Shown piece by piece: positions 33,001 to 41,973 of a DNA stretch of 64,000 bases. Made by a program: the position numbers and the translations under genes. Below the pieces are notes generated by a model. It searched no databases, was not told the DNA's origin, and saw only the letters and a program-made list of their open reading frames with translations. How positions within the stretch are numbered: the stretch's first letter is position 1; every line of letters begins with the position of its first letter. The DNA is taken from positions 21,001 through 85,000 of the forward strand of contig CAUYUJ010018549.1 in the NCBI GenBank assembly GCA_963575745.1. The letters are read 5' to 3'. Source of the stretch: Prorocentrum cordatum (Eukaryota > Sar > Dinophyceae > Prorocentrales > Prorocentraceae).

Positions 33001-34295
33001 TGGATGAGGACGCACTCAGTCAGGGCATTCTTTATCATGAGCCACGAGATCCTGATATTTTTGGTGGTTCGCAGCGTTTCTTGGAGTTATCGGTTCCCTC
33101 GCCTACCCCGAATGCCAGACAGCTCAACAGTTCGTGTAGGAGAAAGGCACAGAGCGCATCTTCCTTGGAAAGTAGATCAGTTCGCAGACGTATATCGGAG
33201 AACACGGCATATGAGCATCACGATTCACAACATGTACATGAGCCTGTTCGTAAGCGGGTACGCCATACCTATGCACGGGAGGAGGAAGGAGGATTGCCCA
33301 CTGCCAGTATGCAGAGCGCCTTGACGATGATGCACGCGTCGGGGGAGTGGACTGAGCAGCGTGACGTACATGTTAGAGCTCTCCCTGGGGGCCGAAGGTT
33401 TACTAGAGCCTGTCGTCATCGAGTCTTGACGGGACTCAGGCCTTGGTTCGAGGTCTTCGAGCACACGCGCGGGGTTCATTGGGATCGCACGATGGTCTGG
33501 AATGAAACTGGCTGGCGTTCTTTCCTGGTGGGTACCCTGGCCGCCCTGGACTTGGATGATCTTCTCGAGTTCTGCCTTCTTCGGGATCCCTTCACGGGTG
33601 AGTTCAAGCAGGAGGAGGAGGGGGAGGAGAAGTCTGAGGAGCAGCAACGACGGGAAAATGAACGGGTGGCGAAACGACTGGCCGCGATAAATGATGATGA
33701 AACCACTTGGCGTGGGGAAGGGGGTGGATATGGCTTGGAGCTCCGTGGGGATAGCCAGTGTGTTGTGCGCTGGCTTAATGGAAGATATCGCTGTCATAAT
33801 GAAGTATACCGCCGCACGATCAAGGGTATGCAGAACCGCCTCCACAGAATGAGTGAGGACCATCATCTTGTCACGGCTGAAGTGGGAAGGGATATGTGGA
33901 AATGGGTGTATAGGGAGGGCAACGATGAGGCGGACTATGAGACACATCTTGCACGTGAGGGTAAAGTAACTTCTGATGTTCGTTGGAATCATAACACTCT
34001 TTATCATATTAGATCGGGTCATTATATTGTTCGTGCACTTAGAGGAGCTTTTGACGGTGGGCGGTGTGAGCGTGGCACCTCGTGTGGCTGGGTTATTGAT
34101 GTTTATCTTGTTCCCTCTCTTCCTCCTCACCAGCTTCCCCCTGGACTTGTGCAGGGTGGATGGCACCCTGGAGTTGGCCGCAGAGGTTTCATGATCCCTA
34201 GCCATTGCACGATCACACAGGCTGAGTTGGCAGCTGCACATTCTCTTCTCAATGGCATTGCCGAGATGTGTATACACGTACAACTTGGCAGGTGA
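30027..34295 (+). CDS. E2 ORF2: endonuclease, reverse transcriptase and permuted RNase H
   Basis: This is 1,422 codons, numbered from the codon after the ORF1 stop. The AP-type endonuclease (residues ~8-280) has WNVR (N10), VQE (E37), SADANVE (D158), DYLAVP and SDH (276-278); it would nick target DNA for target-primed reverse transcription. The reverse transcriptase (~500-800) has D652/FD658 (A), RTGSLEAP (709-716, B) and WADN (757-760, C), with Asn replacing the second Asp. A ~400-residue linker contains a conserved MMHASGEWTEQ segment. The C-terminal RNase H has its four acidic residues in the order D1242 (RGDS), D1303 (EGNDEAD), D1343 (FDGGR), E1400 (QAEL), a circular permutation of the normal D-E-D-D order. 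There is no usable ATG at the start; it is probably made by readthrough. Confidence 0.9.
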   Translation, partial: RCPASVGGWNVRRLGRYTSECMNHIAELKISIVGVQESQFLHDLDLADAGWDIHRSADEGENVGRRAAILCRGVWRHLLIDVVCGRRWVIAIFRKLIFVSVYLPHKESERGAQGEARRSPEGFLASFKLYTDVLSDLVAHVSAAKKRFHIEEVVTSADANVEVFPHHRINGVEVTGEAVNGPIRKRGRSSGGDESRANRMREMYSGAFLKTMEALKLQLANTFGTRQPTWRHNSSTYEHVYDYLAVPASWMTPEVTCSWVVPSQVPRSEATERTFSDHKLLCADMPAQHAQLRYRRRPQLKTWKLQPGFELQQTAGLERAICQPELVNQIHTDVGFEVMTQSILEGASETLDISRSRGQPVSDYPRYSEEDLLIKEEFFKVRKRWRVARYGGANVGQEEYERVQEEYKGTARRWRRVRKRHDRACELYRIRDGVRRRPVITHMYVDGVLTRDQEKWIEGLRRHGLLRYSSDPHRQDTNACLDELKNQCKALRDSGEPHRNPINMGLLLEARSRLREGRATGADGVTSSVLKALPWEALRHILTLFRLLYDQKHVSPKSWREILVCLMPKNPKARDFEETRALSLLSHFGKWYSSCLCVLLEHRVRQAAPPGCNLYGFIAGHKCYEVTAPLKRLAQHGVVWGKEESLYLASADIEKAFDNFTVRCAAEALLFHHVHPALVYAVFESYACNTAEISFQQCSTTISWDTCIRTGSLEAPLLFVAQTLRMLAPVTAGWRQSGYGVRLTDEASNLLVNHWLWADNILLAAASRRELTHMLEDLTGVLHRFGFNWKASSMEFLACGVQGPLQDIRLPVPGLLPAEMGRKRSRGASQSAAGPSEEMIVRQVERMEVLGTLLDVRFQDHDDIKHRPEKARRVFMSENSFYSSPVVPLRCKFQRYDSRVRSCFLYGLEGTTLDSSSLQQIHAAEGNFLSTMRRLKKKITESWGEYWGRRIKGGRRLLKWARKPSMVQLALHRQWLFAKHVVSTIHEEHSRVDEDALSQGILYHEPRDPDIFGGSQRFLELSVPSPTPNARQLNSSCRRKAQSASSLESRSVRRRISENTAYEHHDSQHVHEPVRKRVRHTYAREEEGGLPTASMQSALTMMHASGEWTEQRDVHVRALPGGRRFTRACRHRVLTGLRPWFEVFEHTRGVHWDRTMVWNETGWRSFLVGTLAALDLDDLLEFCLLRDPFTGEFKQEEEGEEKSEEQQRRENERVAKRLAAINDDETTWRGEGGGYGLELRGDSQCVVRWLNGRYRCHNEVYRRTIKGMQNRLHRMSEDHHLVTAEVGRDMWKWVYREGNDEADYETHLAREGKVTSDVRWNHNTLYHIRSGHYIVRALRGAFDGGRCERGTSCGWVIDVYLVPSLPPHQLPPGLVQGGWHPGVGRRGFMIPSHCTITQAELAAAHSLLNGIAEMCIHVQLGR

Positions 34296-34525
34296 CTGTT
34301 TGTGTATAATATCTGCATAGCTCCGCTGTTGTAAGATACATGCTTAGCCCCACTGTTTCTTGATGTGTGTATATTCCTGTGCAGCTACGCTGTTGTATCA
34401 TATATGCACAGCTACGCTGACTTGTATATCGCACAGCTCCGCTGTTAGTGCTTAGGTTGCCTGTAGGTAATCCTACCGCTGGCCCTGCCCCCTAAGGGGG
34501 CTCGAATCGGGCCCCGCAGACCGCA
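34296..34525 (+). other. E2 3' UTR
   Basis: About four ~30-bp units with CAGCT(A/C)CGCTGTTGTA(T/A) are followed by CCCCCTAAGGGGG, GGGGGCTC (34,496-34,503) and CCGCAGACCGCAGA. The GGGGGCTC and the short CCGCA(A/G)A terminal repeat recur in E3, and GGGGGCTC also in E1, which suggests recognition by the element's own reverse transcriptase. Confidence 0.7.
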
Positions 34526-34535
34526 GACCAGGTTG
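34526..34535. repeat. E2 target-site duplication, right
   Basis: GACCAGGTTG, identical to 28,392-28,401. The foldback then continues ACGGTTCACCGCCGGCGCCAG. Confidence 0.85.
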
Positions 34536-35560
34536 ACGGTTCACCGCCGGCGCCAGTTTGGTCGGTGGAAAATTTTGTTCTCAAAATTTGACCATTCGTT
34601 AGAGCTCTAGTGTTTTTTCCCATGATATTCGATCTTATTCCCGCTCGCCATCTTGATCTCAGCTCGATCGGGTAACTTTGAAGGCCAAAAAGCAGGCAGG
34701 CGGGAACGGCCGTTTCGAGTCATCTTGATACGCGCTGTCGGTTTTCTCAAGATAACTCGAGCTTCAGGACAACTACAGAGCTGGTCAGCACAGCTAATGC
34801 ATTCAGAATGATCAGGCGCGTTCGCCTGTTGAATCCAGAGGTCTGAACTCGGTCTGCTAGCCGAGCTAGGGTCGCAAACCTATTCGTATTATTCGAGTCA
34901 TTGTAGCAGACGCTCTCGGTTTTTCGTACCTAACTCGATCTGTAGGGCAGCCACAGAGCTGATAATCACAGAAATCGATTGAGAATTATCAGGCGCGTTC
35001 GTCTGTTGAATCAAGAGCTCTGAACTCGGCTTGCTCCCCGAGCTAGGTTCGCGAACCTATTGGTATTGTTCGAGTCATCTTGAGAAGTGCTCTCGGTTTT
35101 CTGTACTTAAATCGTGCTGGGGGAGGGCTACAGTGCTGCTGGTCACAGGAATCGATTTCGAGACATCAGGCGCGTCCGTTCGTCGAACCGAGAGCTCGGA
35201 ACTCGGTCTGCTGCTCGAACGAGATCCGCGAAACTGTTGTATTATTCGAGTCATCCTGAGAGGTACTCTCGGTTTTCTGCACTTAACTCAGGCTGTATGG
35301 GGGGCTGCAGAGCTGGTAATCACAGGAATCGATCCGCAGACATCAGACGCGTCCGCCTGTCGCATTCAGAGGTCTGAACTCGGTTTCATACTCGAGCTCG
35401 ATTGGAAAACTGTTCGTTTGTTTTGTTAGAGTCATCTTGAGAGGTCTATAATCGCTTGGGCTGAAAAACTAGTCGTTCTCTGAAACTCTTTTCCACATTA
35501 TATATTGTCAGGAAGCTCTACGAGTCCCCCGGCGGTAAGAAAGGTTGACGGTTTACCGCC
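34536..35560. repeat. Header and satellite block right of E2
   Basis: Near-identical twin of 27,097-28,095 and followed by an intact foldback (35,512-35,570). It contains a header (34,560-34,725), four monomers and the tail. Confidence 0.85.
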
Positions 35561-36190
35561 GGCGCCCAGTTGGTCGACCCGACCAGAAAAGAAGATTCCC
35601 GGAGAGTTCGCTGAGAGCTAAAGGGTTTAAGATTTGAAGCCGGACGGTGGTGGTGGCCGCCAGGAGCTCCTCCACGGCGGTCGACGGGCCCCACCGGGTT
35701 TTTTTTCCCGGAGAGCTCCCTGAGATCTAAAGGGTTAAAGATTGGAAGCTGGACGGTGGTGGTGCCCGCCAGCAGCCCATCTCCGCCGCTCCACGATCCC
35801 CGCAGCGGCTTTTTCGACCCGGCAGCTGGTCCGGGGGAGCTTCCGGCAAGCTTCCACGCGTGCCTGCACGCGTGGAGGCACACGTGGAAGAGTGTCTGGC
35901 AGCGCTTCGGCAGCGCTGCAGGAGAGCTTCCCAGAGCTCTCCAGGAAAGATTTCCTGTCCCGAAAGAGTCTCTACGCTGTTCGCTCTCCAGGTTTTACAC
36001 GCTACCAAGTGACCCGGCAACGTGTCCGGGAGAGCTGCTGGCAAGCTTCGACGCGTGCCTGCGCGCGTTAAAGCACGCATGGAAGCGTTTCTGGTAGCGC
36101 TTCAGCAGCGCTGCAGGGAAGCTTCCCTGAGCTCTCCAGGAAGATTTCGCGTTCCAAAGAATCTCTTCGCTCTCCGGGTTTCGGGCTCGT
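35561..36190. repeat. GC-rich modules, one truncated
   Basis: A truncated module (35,592-35,705) ends at a T8 run and is followed by full forward copies from about 35,708 and 35,995. Their central dyads are altered (GCCTGCACGCGTGGAGGC and GCCTGCGCGCGTTAAAGC), so they have lost palindrome symmetry relative to the copies at 16.9-17.7 kb. Confidence 0.75.
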
Positions 36191-36840
36191 ACAGAAGACA
36201 ATCTAGAAGCATCGGGGGCGTTGGGCTGTTCCATCCGAGAGGTCTCAAATTGCCTGGGCTGAAAAACTATTTTTTTTCTGTGTAATTTCAATATGTTGTC
36301 AGGAAGCTCTACGAGTCTCCCGGCGGTAAGAAAGGTTGACGGTTTACCGCCGGCGCCCAGTTTCGGATGCTACCAGATGTTGTAACGTTTGGTTGGTAAC
36401 TCGTAGAGCTTCGCTTACCATGTTATTGCTGGAAGCTTGAAAGTAATACCTCGTAGAGCTCTTCGTCGTCGATGAGCCAGAGGAATTCCGGCGCGGGGTG
36501 GAGCTAGTTGGCCCAGCCGGCCGAGGCGGACAATGTGGCAACTTCTCGATAGTTTTCCAAATATTTGAAAGATATTTGACAATTCATTTTGACAAAGCAG
36601 ATTTTTCGCACCTGTAGACAACTTTGAGGGCCTCTGGGTCTAATATGAGCGCTGAAGGCGCACTTTTACTATCAAAACACTTGGTGGAACCAACTTTCTA
36701 TCGACATGAAAAAATTGAAGATTCAATTTTTCGAGAAATGCCTCGAGAAGCTCTCTTCTTCGGCTCTTAGCACTCTCACGCGTGAAAAGAGCTCTACGAG
36801 GTTCCCGGCGGAGACAGTTCACTGCCGGTGCCAGTTCTGG
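36191..36840. repeat. Tail, foldback, cassettes and beta module
   Basis: Tail and foldback (36,230-36,362), two cassettes (36,395-36,510), a beta module (36,510-36,790) and a degraded foldback (GGCGGAGACAGTTCACTGCC, 36,805-36,835) in series. Confidence 0.75.
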
Positions 36841-38255
36841 GGCGCTGGAGAGCGGCAAGGAAAATCTCGACGGACATTTTGATGACTTTTGTTCGGTTGA
36901 AAATTTTGTTCTCGAAATTCAACAGTTCGTTCGAGCTCTAATATTTTTTCCCGTGATATTCGATTTTATTCCCGCTCGCCATCTTGATCTCAGCTCGATC
37001 GGGTACTTTTTACTGCTAAAAAGCACTACGGCGGGATCGCCCGTTTCCAGGCATCTTGTGACGCGATGACGGTTTTTTCAAGATAACTCGAGCTTCAGGA
37101 CAGCTACAGAGCTGACAAGCACAACTAATCGATCCAGAATGATCAGGCGCGTTCGTCTGTTGAACCCAGAGGTATGAACTCGGTCTGCTAGCCGAGCAAG
37201 GTCTGCAAACCTACTCGTATTATTCGAGTCATCTTGACAGACGCTCTCGGTTTTCTGTATTTAATTCGAGCTGAAGGACAGCTACAGAGCTGATACGTAC
37301 AGAATATGATTAAGAATCATCAGTGGTCGTTGTCTGTTGAATCCAGAGCCTGAACTGCTGCCCGATCTAGAATCACGAAGTTGTTTCTATTGTTTGAGTC
37401 ATCTTGAGAGATGATGTCAGTTCTCTCTTAACTCGGGCTGTAGGGCGGCTGCATGGATGACAATCACTGGAATCGATTCGGAGACATCAGGCGCGTTCGC
37501 CTTTTGAATGCAGAGCTCCGAACTCTGTCTGCTGCCCGAACTAGGTCCGCGAAACTATTCGTATTGTTCGAGTTGTCCTGAGAGGTGCTGTCGGTTTTCT
37601 GCACTTAACTCGGGCTGTGGGGGGGGGGGGCTGCAGAGCTGATAATAGGAATCGATTCAGAGACATCAGACGCGTCCGCCTGTCGCATGCAGAGGTCTGA
37701 ATTCGGTCTGATACTCTAGCTAGGTTTGCCAAACTATTCGTATTGTTCGAATCATCTTCTGCTGTCGATTTACGCGCGTAACTCGGGCTGTAGGAGAGCT
37801 ACTAGAGCTCGTGCAGAAGAGAAGCATTGGGGGCGTTCGGCTGTTGCATCCGAGAGGTTTGAAATTGCTTGGGCTGAAAAACTATTTTATCGGTGTATTC
37901 TTTTTCGACATTATAGTTCTCAGGAAGCTCTACGAGTCCCCCGGCGGTACGAAAGGTTGACGGTTTACTGCCGGCGCCCAGTTTTGGTAAGATTTGAAAG
38001 ATATTTGACAATTTATTTTGAGGAAGCAGATTTTTACTTTTTCCGCGAGCAGCTCAGCTCTTTCGAGACAGTGTTACTATCCAAACATTTGGGGGAACCG
38101 ACGTGATATTGACACCGAGAAATGCAAGTATGATGTTTTTCTACAAATGCTCTGAGAAGCGGTCTGCTTTGAATCTGAGAATTCTTACGCGTGCAAGGAG
38201 CTACGAGGTTCCCGGCGGTGACCAGGTCGCCGGTTCACCGCCGACGCCAGTTCCG
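36841..38255. repeat. Header, satellite, foldback, beta module
   Basis: Header (36,841-37,045), about four monomers to 37,830, tail and foldback (37,920-37,983), a shortened beta module (37,985-38,200) and a second foldback (38,208-38,252). A G10 run at 37,621-37,630 interrupts a monomer. Confidence 0.8.
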
Positions 38256-39054
38256 GGGCGCTGGAGAGCTAGTTGGCAAGAAAAATCTCGACAGACCTTT
38301 TGGTGACTTTTGGTCGTTGTTCTCGAAATTCAACAATTCGTTTGAGCTCTAGTATTTTTCCCGTGATATTCGACCTTATTCCCGCTCGCCATCTTGATCT
38401 CAGCTCGATCGGGTACCTTTTACTGCCAAAAAGCACTCCGGCGGAATCGGCCGTTTCGAGTCATCTGATGCGCAGTGACGGTTTTCTCAAGATAACTCGA
38501 GTTCGAGGAGAGCTACAGAGCTGGTAAGCACAGCTAATCGATTCAGAATGATCAGGCGCGTTCGCCTGTTGAACCCAGAGGTCTGAACTCGGTCTGCAAG
38601 CCGAGCTAGGTCTGCAAATCATTTGTATTATTCGAGTTATCTTGACAGAAGCTCTCGCTTTTCTGTACTGAACTCGAGCTACAGGACAGCTACAGAGCTG
38701 ATACGTCAGAATATGATTAAGAATCATCAGTGGCCGTTGTCTGTTGAATCCAGAGCTCTGAACTCGGTCTGCTGCCCGATCTAGAATCGCGAAACTATTC
38801 GTATTGTTCGAGTCATCTTGAGAGATGCTGTCAGTTCTCTGCACTTAACTCGGGCTGTAGGGTGCTGCATGGCTGGTATTCACTGGACTCGATTCGAGAC
38901 ATCAGGCGCGTCCGCCTCTCGAATCCAGAGCTCCGAACTCTGTTTGCTGCACTTGGGCTGTAGGAGAGCTACAGAGCTCGTGCAGAAGACAATCCAGAAG
39001 CATCGAGGGCGTTCTGCTGTTGCATCCGAGAGGTCTGAAATTGCTTGGGCTGAA

Positions 39055-39091
<37 letters not shown>

Positions 39092-39180
39092 TATTTTTCC
39101 AACATTATATGTTGTCAGGAAGCTCTACGAGTCCCCCGGCGGTAACAAAGGTTGACGGTTTACCGCCGGCGCCCAGTTCG
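38256..39180. repeat. Header and satellite with T32 run
   Basis: Header (38,256-38,450) and three to four monomers, with one fused mid-unit to the tail at about 38,950. An uninterrupted T run spans 39,059-39,090 inside the tail where other copies read ACTATTCGTTCTCTGCAATTTT. A foldback follows (39,118-39,176). Confidence 0.8.
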
Positions 39181-40422
39181 CAAGAAAAATCTCGACGGAC
39201 CTTTTTTCTGACTTTTGGTCGGTAACTCGTAGAGCTTCCCTTAGCTAGTTGCTGGAAGCTTAAGAGTAATTCCGGCGCGCTGGAGAGCTAGTTGGCAAGA
39301 AAAATCTCGACGGACCTTTTGCTGACTTTTGGCCGGTTGAAAATTTTGTTCTCGAAATTCAACAATTCGTTTGTGCTCTAGTATTTTTTCTGACCACATT
39401 CGATCTTATTCCCGCTCGCCATCTTAATCTCAGCTCGATCGGGTAAATATTTCTGCAAAAAAGCATCGCGGCGGGATCGGCTGTTTCGAGTCATCTTGAT
39501 ACGCGTTGTCGGTATTTTGTACTTAACTCGAGCTGTAGGGCAGCTACAGAGCTTATTCTCACAGCAATCGATTGCGAATCATGAGGCGCGTTCGTCTATC
39601 CCATCTAGAAGTCTGAACTCGGTCTGCTGTTCGAGCTAGTTCCGCGAAATTATTCGTGTTGTTCGAGTCATTTTGAGAGGTGCTGACAGTTTTCTGCACT
39701 TAACTCGGGCTGTAGGGGGGCTACAGGGCTCGTACTCACAGGAATCGATTCGGAGACATGAGGCGCGTCCGCCTGCCGAATCCAGAGCTCGGAAATCGGT
39801 GTGCTGCCCGAGCTAGGTTCGCAAAACTATTCGTATTCGTCGAGTCGTCTTGAGAGGTACTGTCCGTTTTCTGCACTTAACTCAAGCTGTAAGGTGGCTG
39901 CAGGGTTGGTAATCACTTGAATCGATTCCGAGACATCAGTCGCGTCCATCTGTCGCATTCAGAGCCCTGAACTGGGCCTGCTGCCCGAGCTAGGTTCGCG
40001 AAACTATTCGTATTGTTCGAGTCATCTTCAGAGGTGCTGTCAATTTTCTGCACGTAACTCGGGCTGTAAGGGGGCTGCAGGGCTGGTAATCACAGGGATC
40101 GATCCAGAGACATCAGGCGCGTCCGCCTGTTGCATTCAGATGTCTGAACTCGGTCTGATACTCGAGCTAGATTCGCGAAACTATTTGGATTGTTCGAGTG
40201 ATCTTGAGAGGTGCCGTCGATTTTCGCACGTAACTCGGGCTGTAGGAGAGCTACGGAGCGCGTGCGCAGAGAAAACGATCCAGAAGCGTCGGGGCGTTCG
40301 GTTGTTGCATCGAGAGGTCTGAAATCGTTTAGGATGAAAAATTATTCGTTCTCTGCAATTTTTTTCGACATTATATATGCTCAAGGAAGCTCTACGAGTC
40401 CCCCGGCGGTAACAAAGGTTGA
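39181..40422. repeat. Cassette, header, satellite and left half of E3 target
   Basis: A cassette is inserted within a header fragment (39,225-39,290), then a full header and five monomers (39,490-40,310), the tail and the left half of a foldback ending AACAAAGGTTGA (40,411-40,422), where E3 starts. Confidence 0.82.
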
Positions 40423-40926
40423 GGAAGCGGAGATTACCTCCCGCTCTCCCTCGGCCTTGGCCCGTCGGGGGCTCCTCGAGCTGCATCGTGCAGTCAGGTA
40501 GCCTGCCCCTGGCCCGCCGCGCGGGGGCGCGTGGCGATCGGGCCACTTCGGCGACTTCGGCGAGTCCGAGGTAAGCAGGCCGCCTGCCTTTGTTTGTATT
40601 TGGTTGTGTGCATTGTTGCGGCATTTTGCCGCGTCGAGCTGGACGGGACGAGCCAGAGTCAATCGATCGATCTGGACCGCTGGGGAGCCAACTTCGGACA
40701 CTGGGAGTGGGAGTATCTTGCCAGACAGGTTGGTAACGCTTGTCACGACGATAAAGATTCTCTAGTTGACATACCATCTGGACCACCTGATCTCTCTCCC
40801 ACTTTACCTCACAAACCTTGTACCCCATATAACTTTCATCAGTTAAGTGCGCATCTCAAACGTACTCGAGAAGATCGATCGTTCTGTGCGAAGTGGAATA
40901 TCCCTTGTAACATCTCAGACGGCAAG
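40423..40926 (+). promoter_or_regulatory. E3 5' leader
   Basis: About 500 bp of leader. The first ~110 bases resemble E2, including CGTCGGGGGC(C)TCCTC(A/G)AGC and CTGCCCC(C)TGG. No promoter motif is recognisable. Confidence 0.5.
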
Positions 40927-41973
40927 ATGGCTGCCTCATCAGCTGCTGCGGTCCCCGAGGTTTTCGCCATGGACGCCACTGATATGCCCGTTCCAGGAGC
41001 CAAGGAGGAGGAGGTCCCAGAGGGAAAACGTGTCAAAGTTCAGACGGTTGAAGGCCTCGAGGAGGCCATGACTACGGGGATGGACAAGATCACGACGCTT
41101 GTTGCATCTCTGGGAGGTAAGATGACTGAGGGCTTCCAATCAACTCATCGGATCATCACGGACCTAGGCACCCAACTCAATGCTCGTGTTGATTCGGTGG
41201 AGAAAAATGTACAGCAGGCGATGACGGACCTTGATGTTATCACTAAGAAGGTGGAGGATCAGAGGCTCCAGATTATTCAGCTCCAGCAGACTCCGGCAGG
41301 TGGGGCCCCCAGAGCAGGCACTTCTACGACAGCGTCCTCGGGGGAAACTCGGCAGTCCATGCAGAACTTCACTCCATCATTTGTCGAGCTCAAGGGATGG
41401 GTGACGGACTGGCGGGATGCAGAAAAGCGTCAGGAGGAGATGTTATCACAGCAGGCGTTGAACTCACTACTGAATGAGGTCCTGGCTGGAGAATGGTTCA
41501 GCGGTGTGAAGGAGCTTCTGGACCTGAACCAATCCAAGAGGTTCAACACAGGTCGAGAGGCATGGGGTTATTCGCGTGCTCGGCTCTATTTCCAGAATGG
41601 GGTTACCAGTGACCAGCTGTGGGATCTCCGTCGTCGGCTCGTCGCCGCGATCGCCGACAACAAACTCCAGCACGCTCCCAGGGTCCTCAAGGTCCACGTG
41701 GAGGCCCCCCCCTGGAAGAAGCCCCATCTGGATGCCGCTGGGATCTTTCAGGCAAAGTTCAAGAGTTTCAAGAAGCATCATTCAAATCTCAGGGCTGAGA
41801 CGGGACCACCGATTACGTTCATGTGGGGTTCCAGTGACCACTTACCACCTCCAGGGAATATTGTGGCCAAGTTCTCTCTGCAGAATGGCTGGGGGATTAC
41901 TCGTGCAATGAATCAGCTTGAGCCAGGGATCAACATTCATGAGTTGCGAGCGAGGATTTCCAGTACGAACTAG
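40927..41973 (+). CDS. E3 ORF1: coiled-coil Gag-like protein
   Basis: I start at ATG 40,927 (AAGATGG, MAASSAAAVPEV), giving 348 residues; an in-frame GTG much further upstream would add implausible sequence. A basic patch (GKRVKVQT) precedes a coiled coil of about 90 residues (from GLEEAMTTGMDKI to DQRLQIIQLQ). The conserved C-terminal domain has VELKGW, RARLYFQNG, WDLRRRL, KVHVEAPPWKKPH and GWGITRAMNQLEPG. It ends in TAG followed by AGGTGCC, in frame with ORF2. The reading frame is open, in contrast to its broken ORF2. Confidence 0.82.
   Translation: MAASSAAAVPEVFAMDATDMPVPGAKEEEVPEGKRVKVQTVEGLEEAMTTGMDKITTLVASLGGKMTEGFQSTHRIITDLGTQLNARVDSVEKNVQQAMTDLDVITKKVEDQRLQIIQLQQTPAGGAPRAGTSTTASSGETRQSMQNFTPSFVELKGWVTDWRDAEKRQEEMLSQQALNSLLNEVLAGEWFSGVKELLDLNQSKRFNTGREAWGYSRARLYFQNGVTSDQLWDLRRRLVAAIADNKLQHAPRVLKVHVEAPPWKKPHLDAAGIFQAKFKSFKKHHSNLRAETGPPITFMWGSSDHLPPPGNIVAKFSLQNGWGITRAMNQLEPGINIHELRARISSTN

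Larger units (their letters stand above)
28402..34525 (+). mobile_element. Non-LTR retrotransposon E2 (intact)
   Basis: A 6,124-bp element is bounded by a 10-bp target duplication. It has a ~510-bp 5' leader, ORF1, one stop codon, ORF2 in the same frame and a 230-bp 3' UTR. The leader shares GGCCCGTCGGGGGC with E3 at almost the same distance from the 5' end (35 and 36 bases), so both look full length. The 3' end has about four ~30-bp repeats with CAGCT(A/C)CGCTG, a CCCCCTAAGGGGG hairpin, GGGGGCTC and a terminal CCGCAGA tandem. No frameshift or internal stop interrupts either ORF, and flanking satellite copies are nearly identical, so E2 is probably young. It is the best candidate here for an active element. 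Confidence 0.92.
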
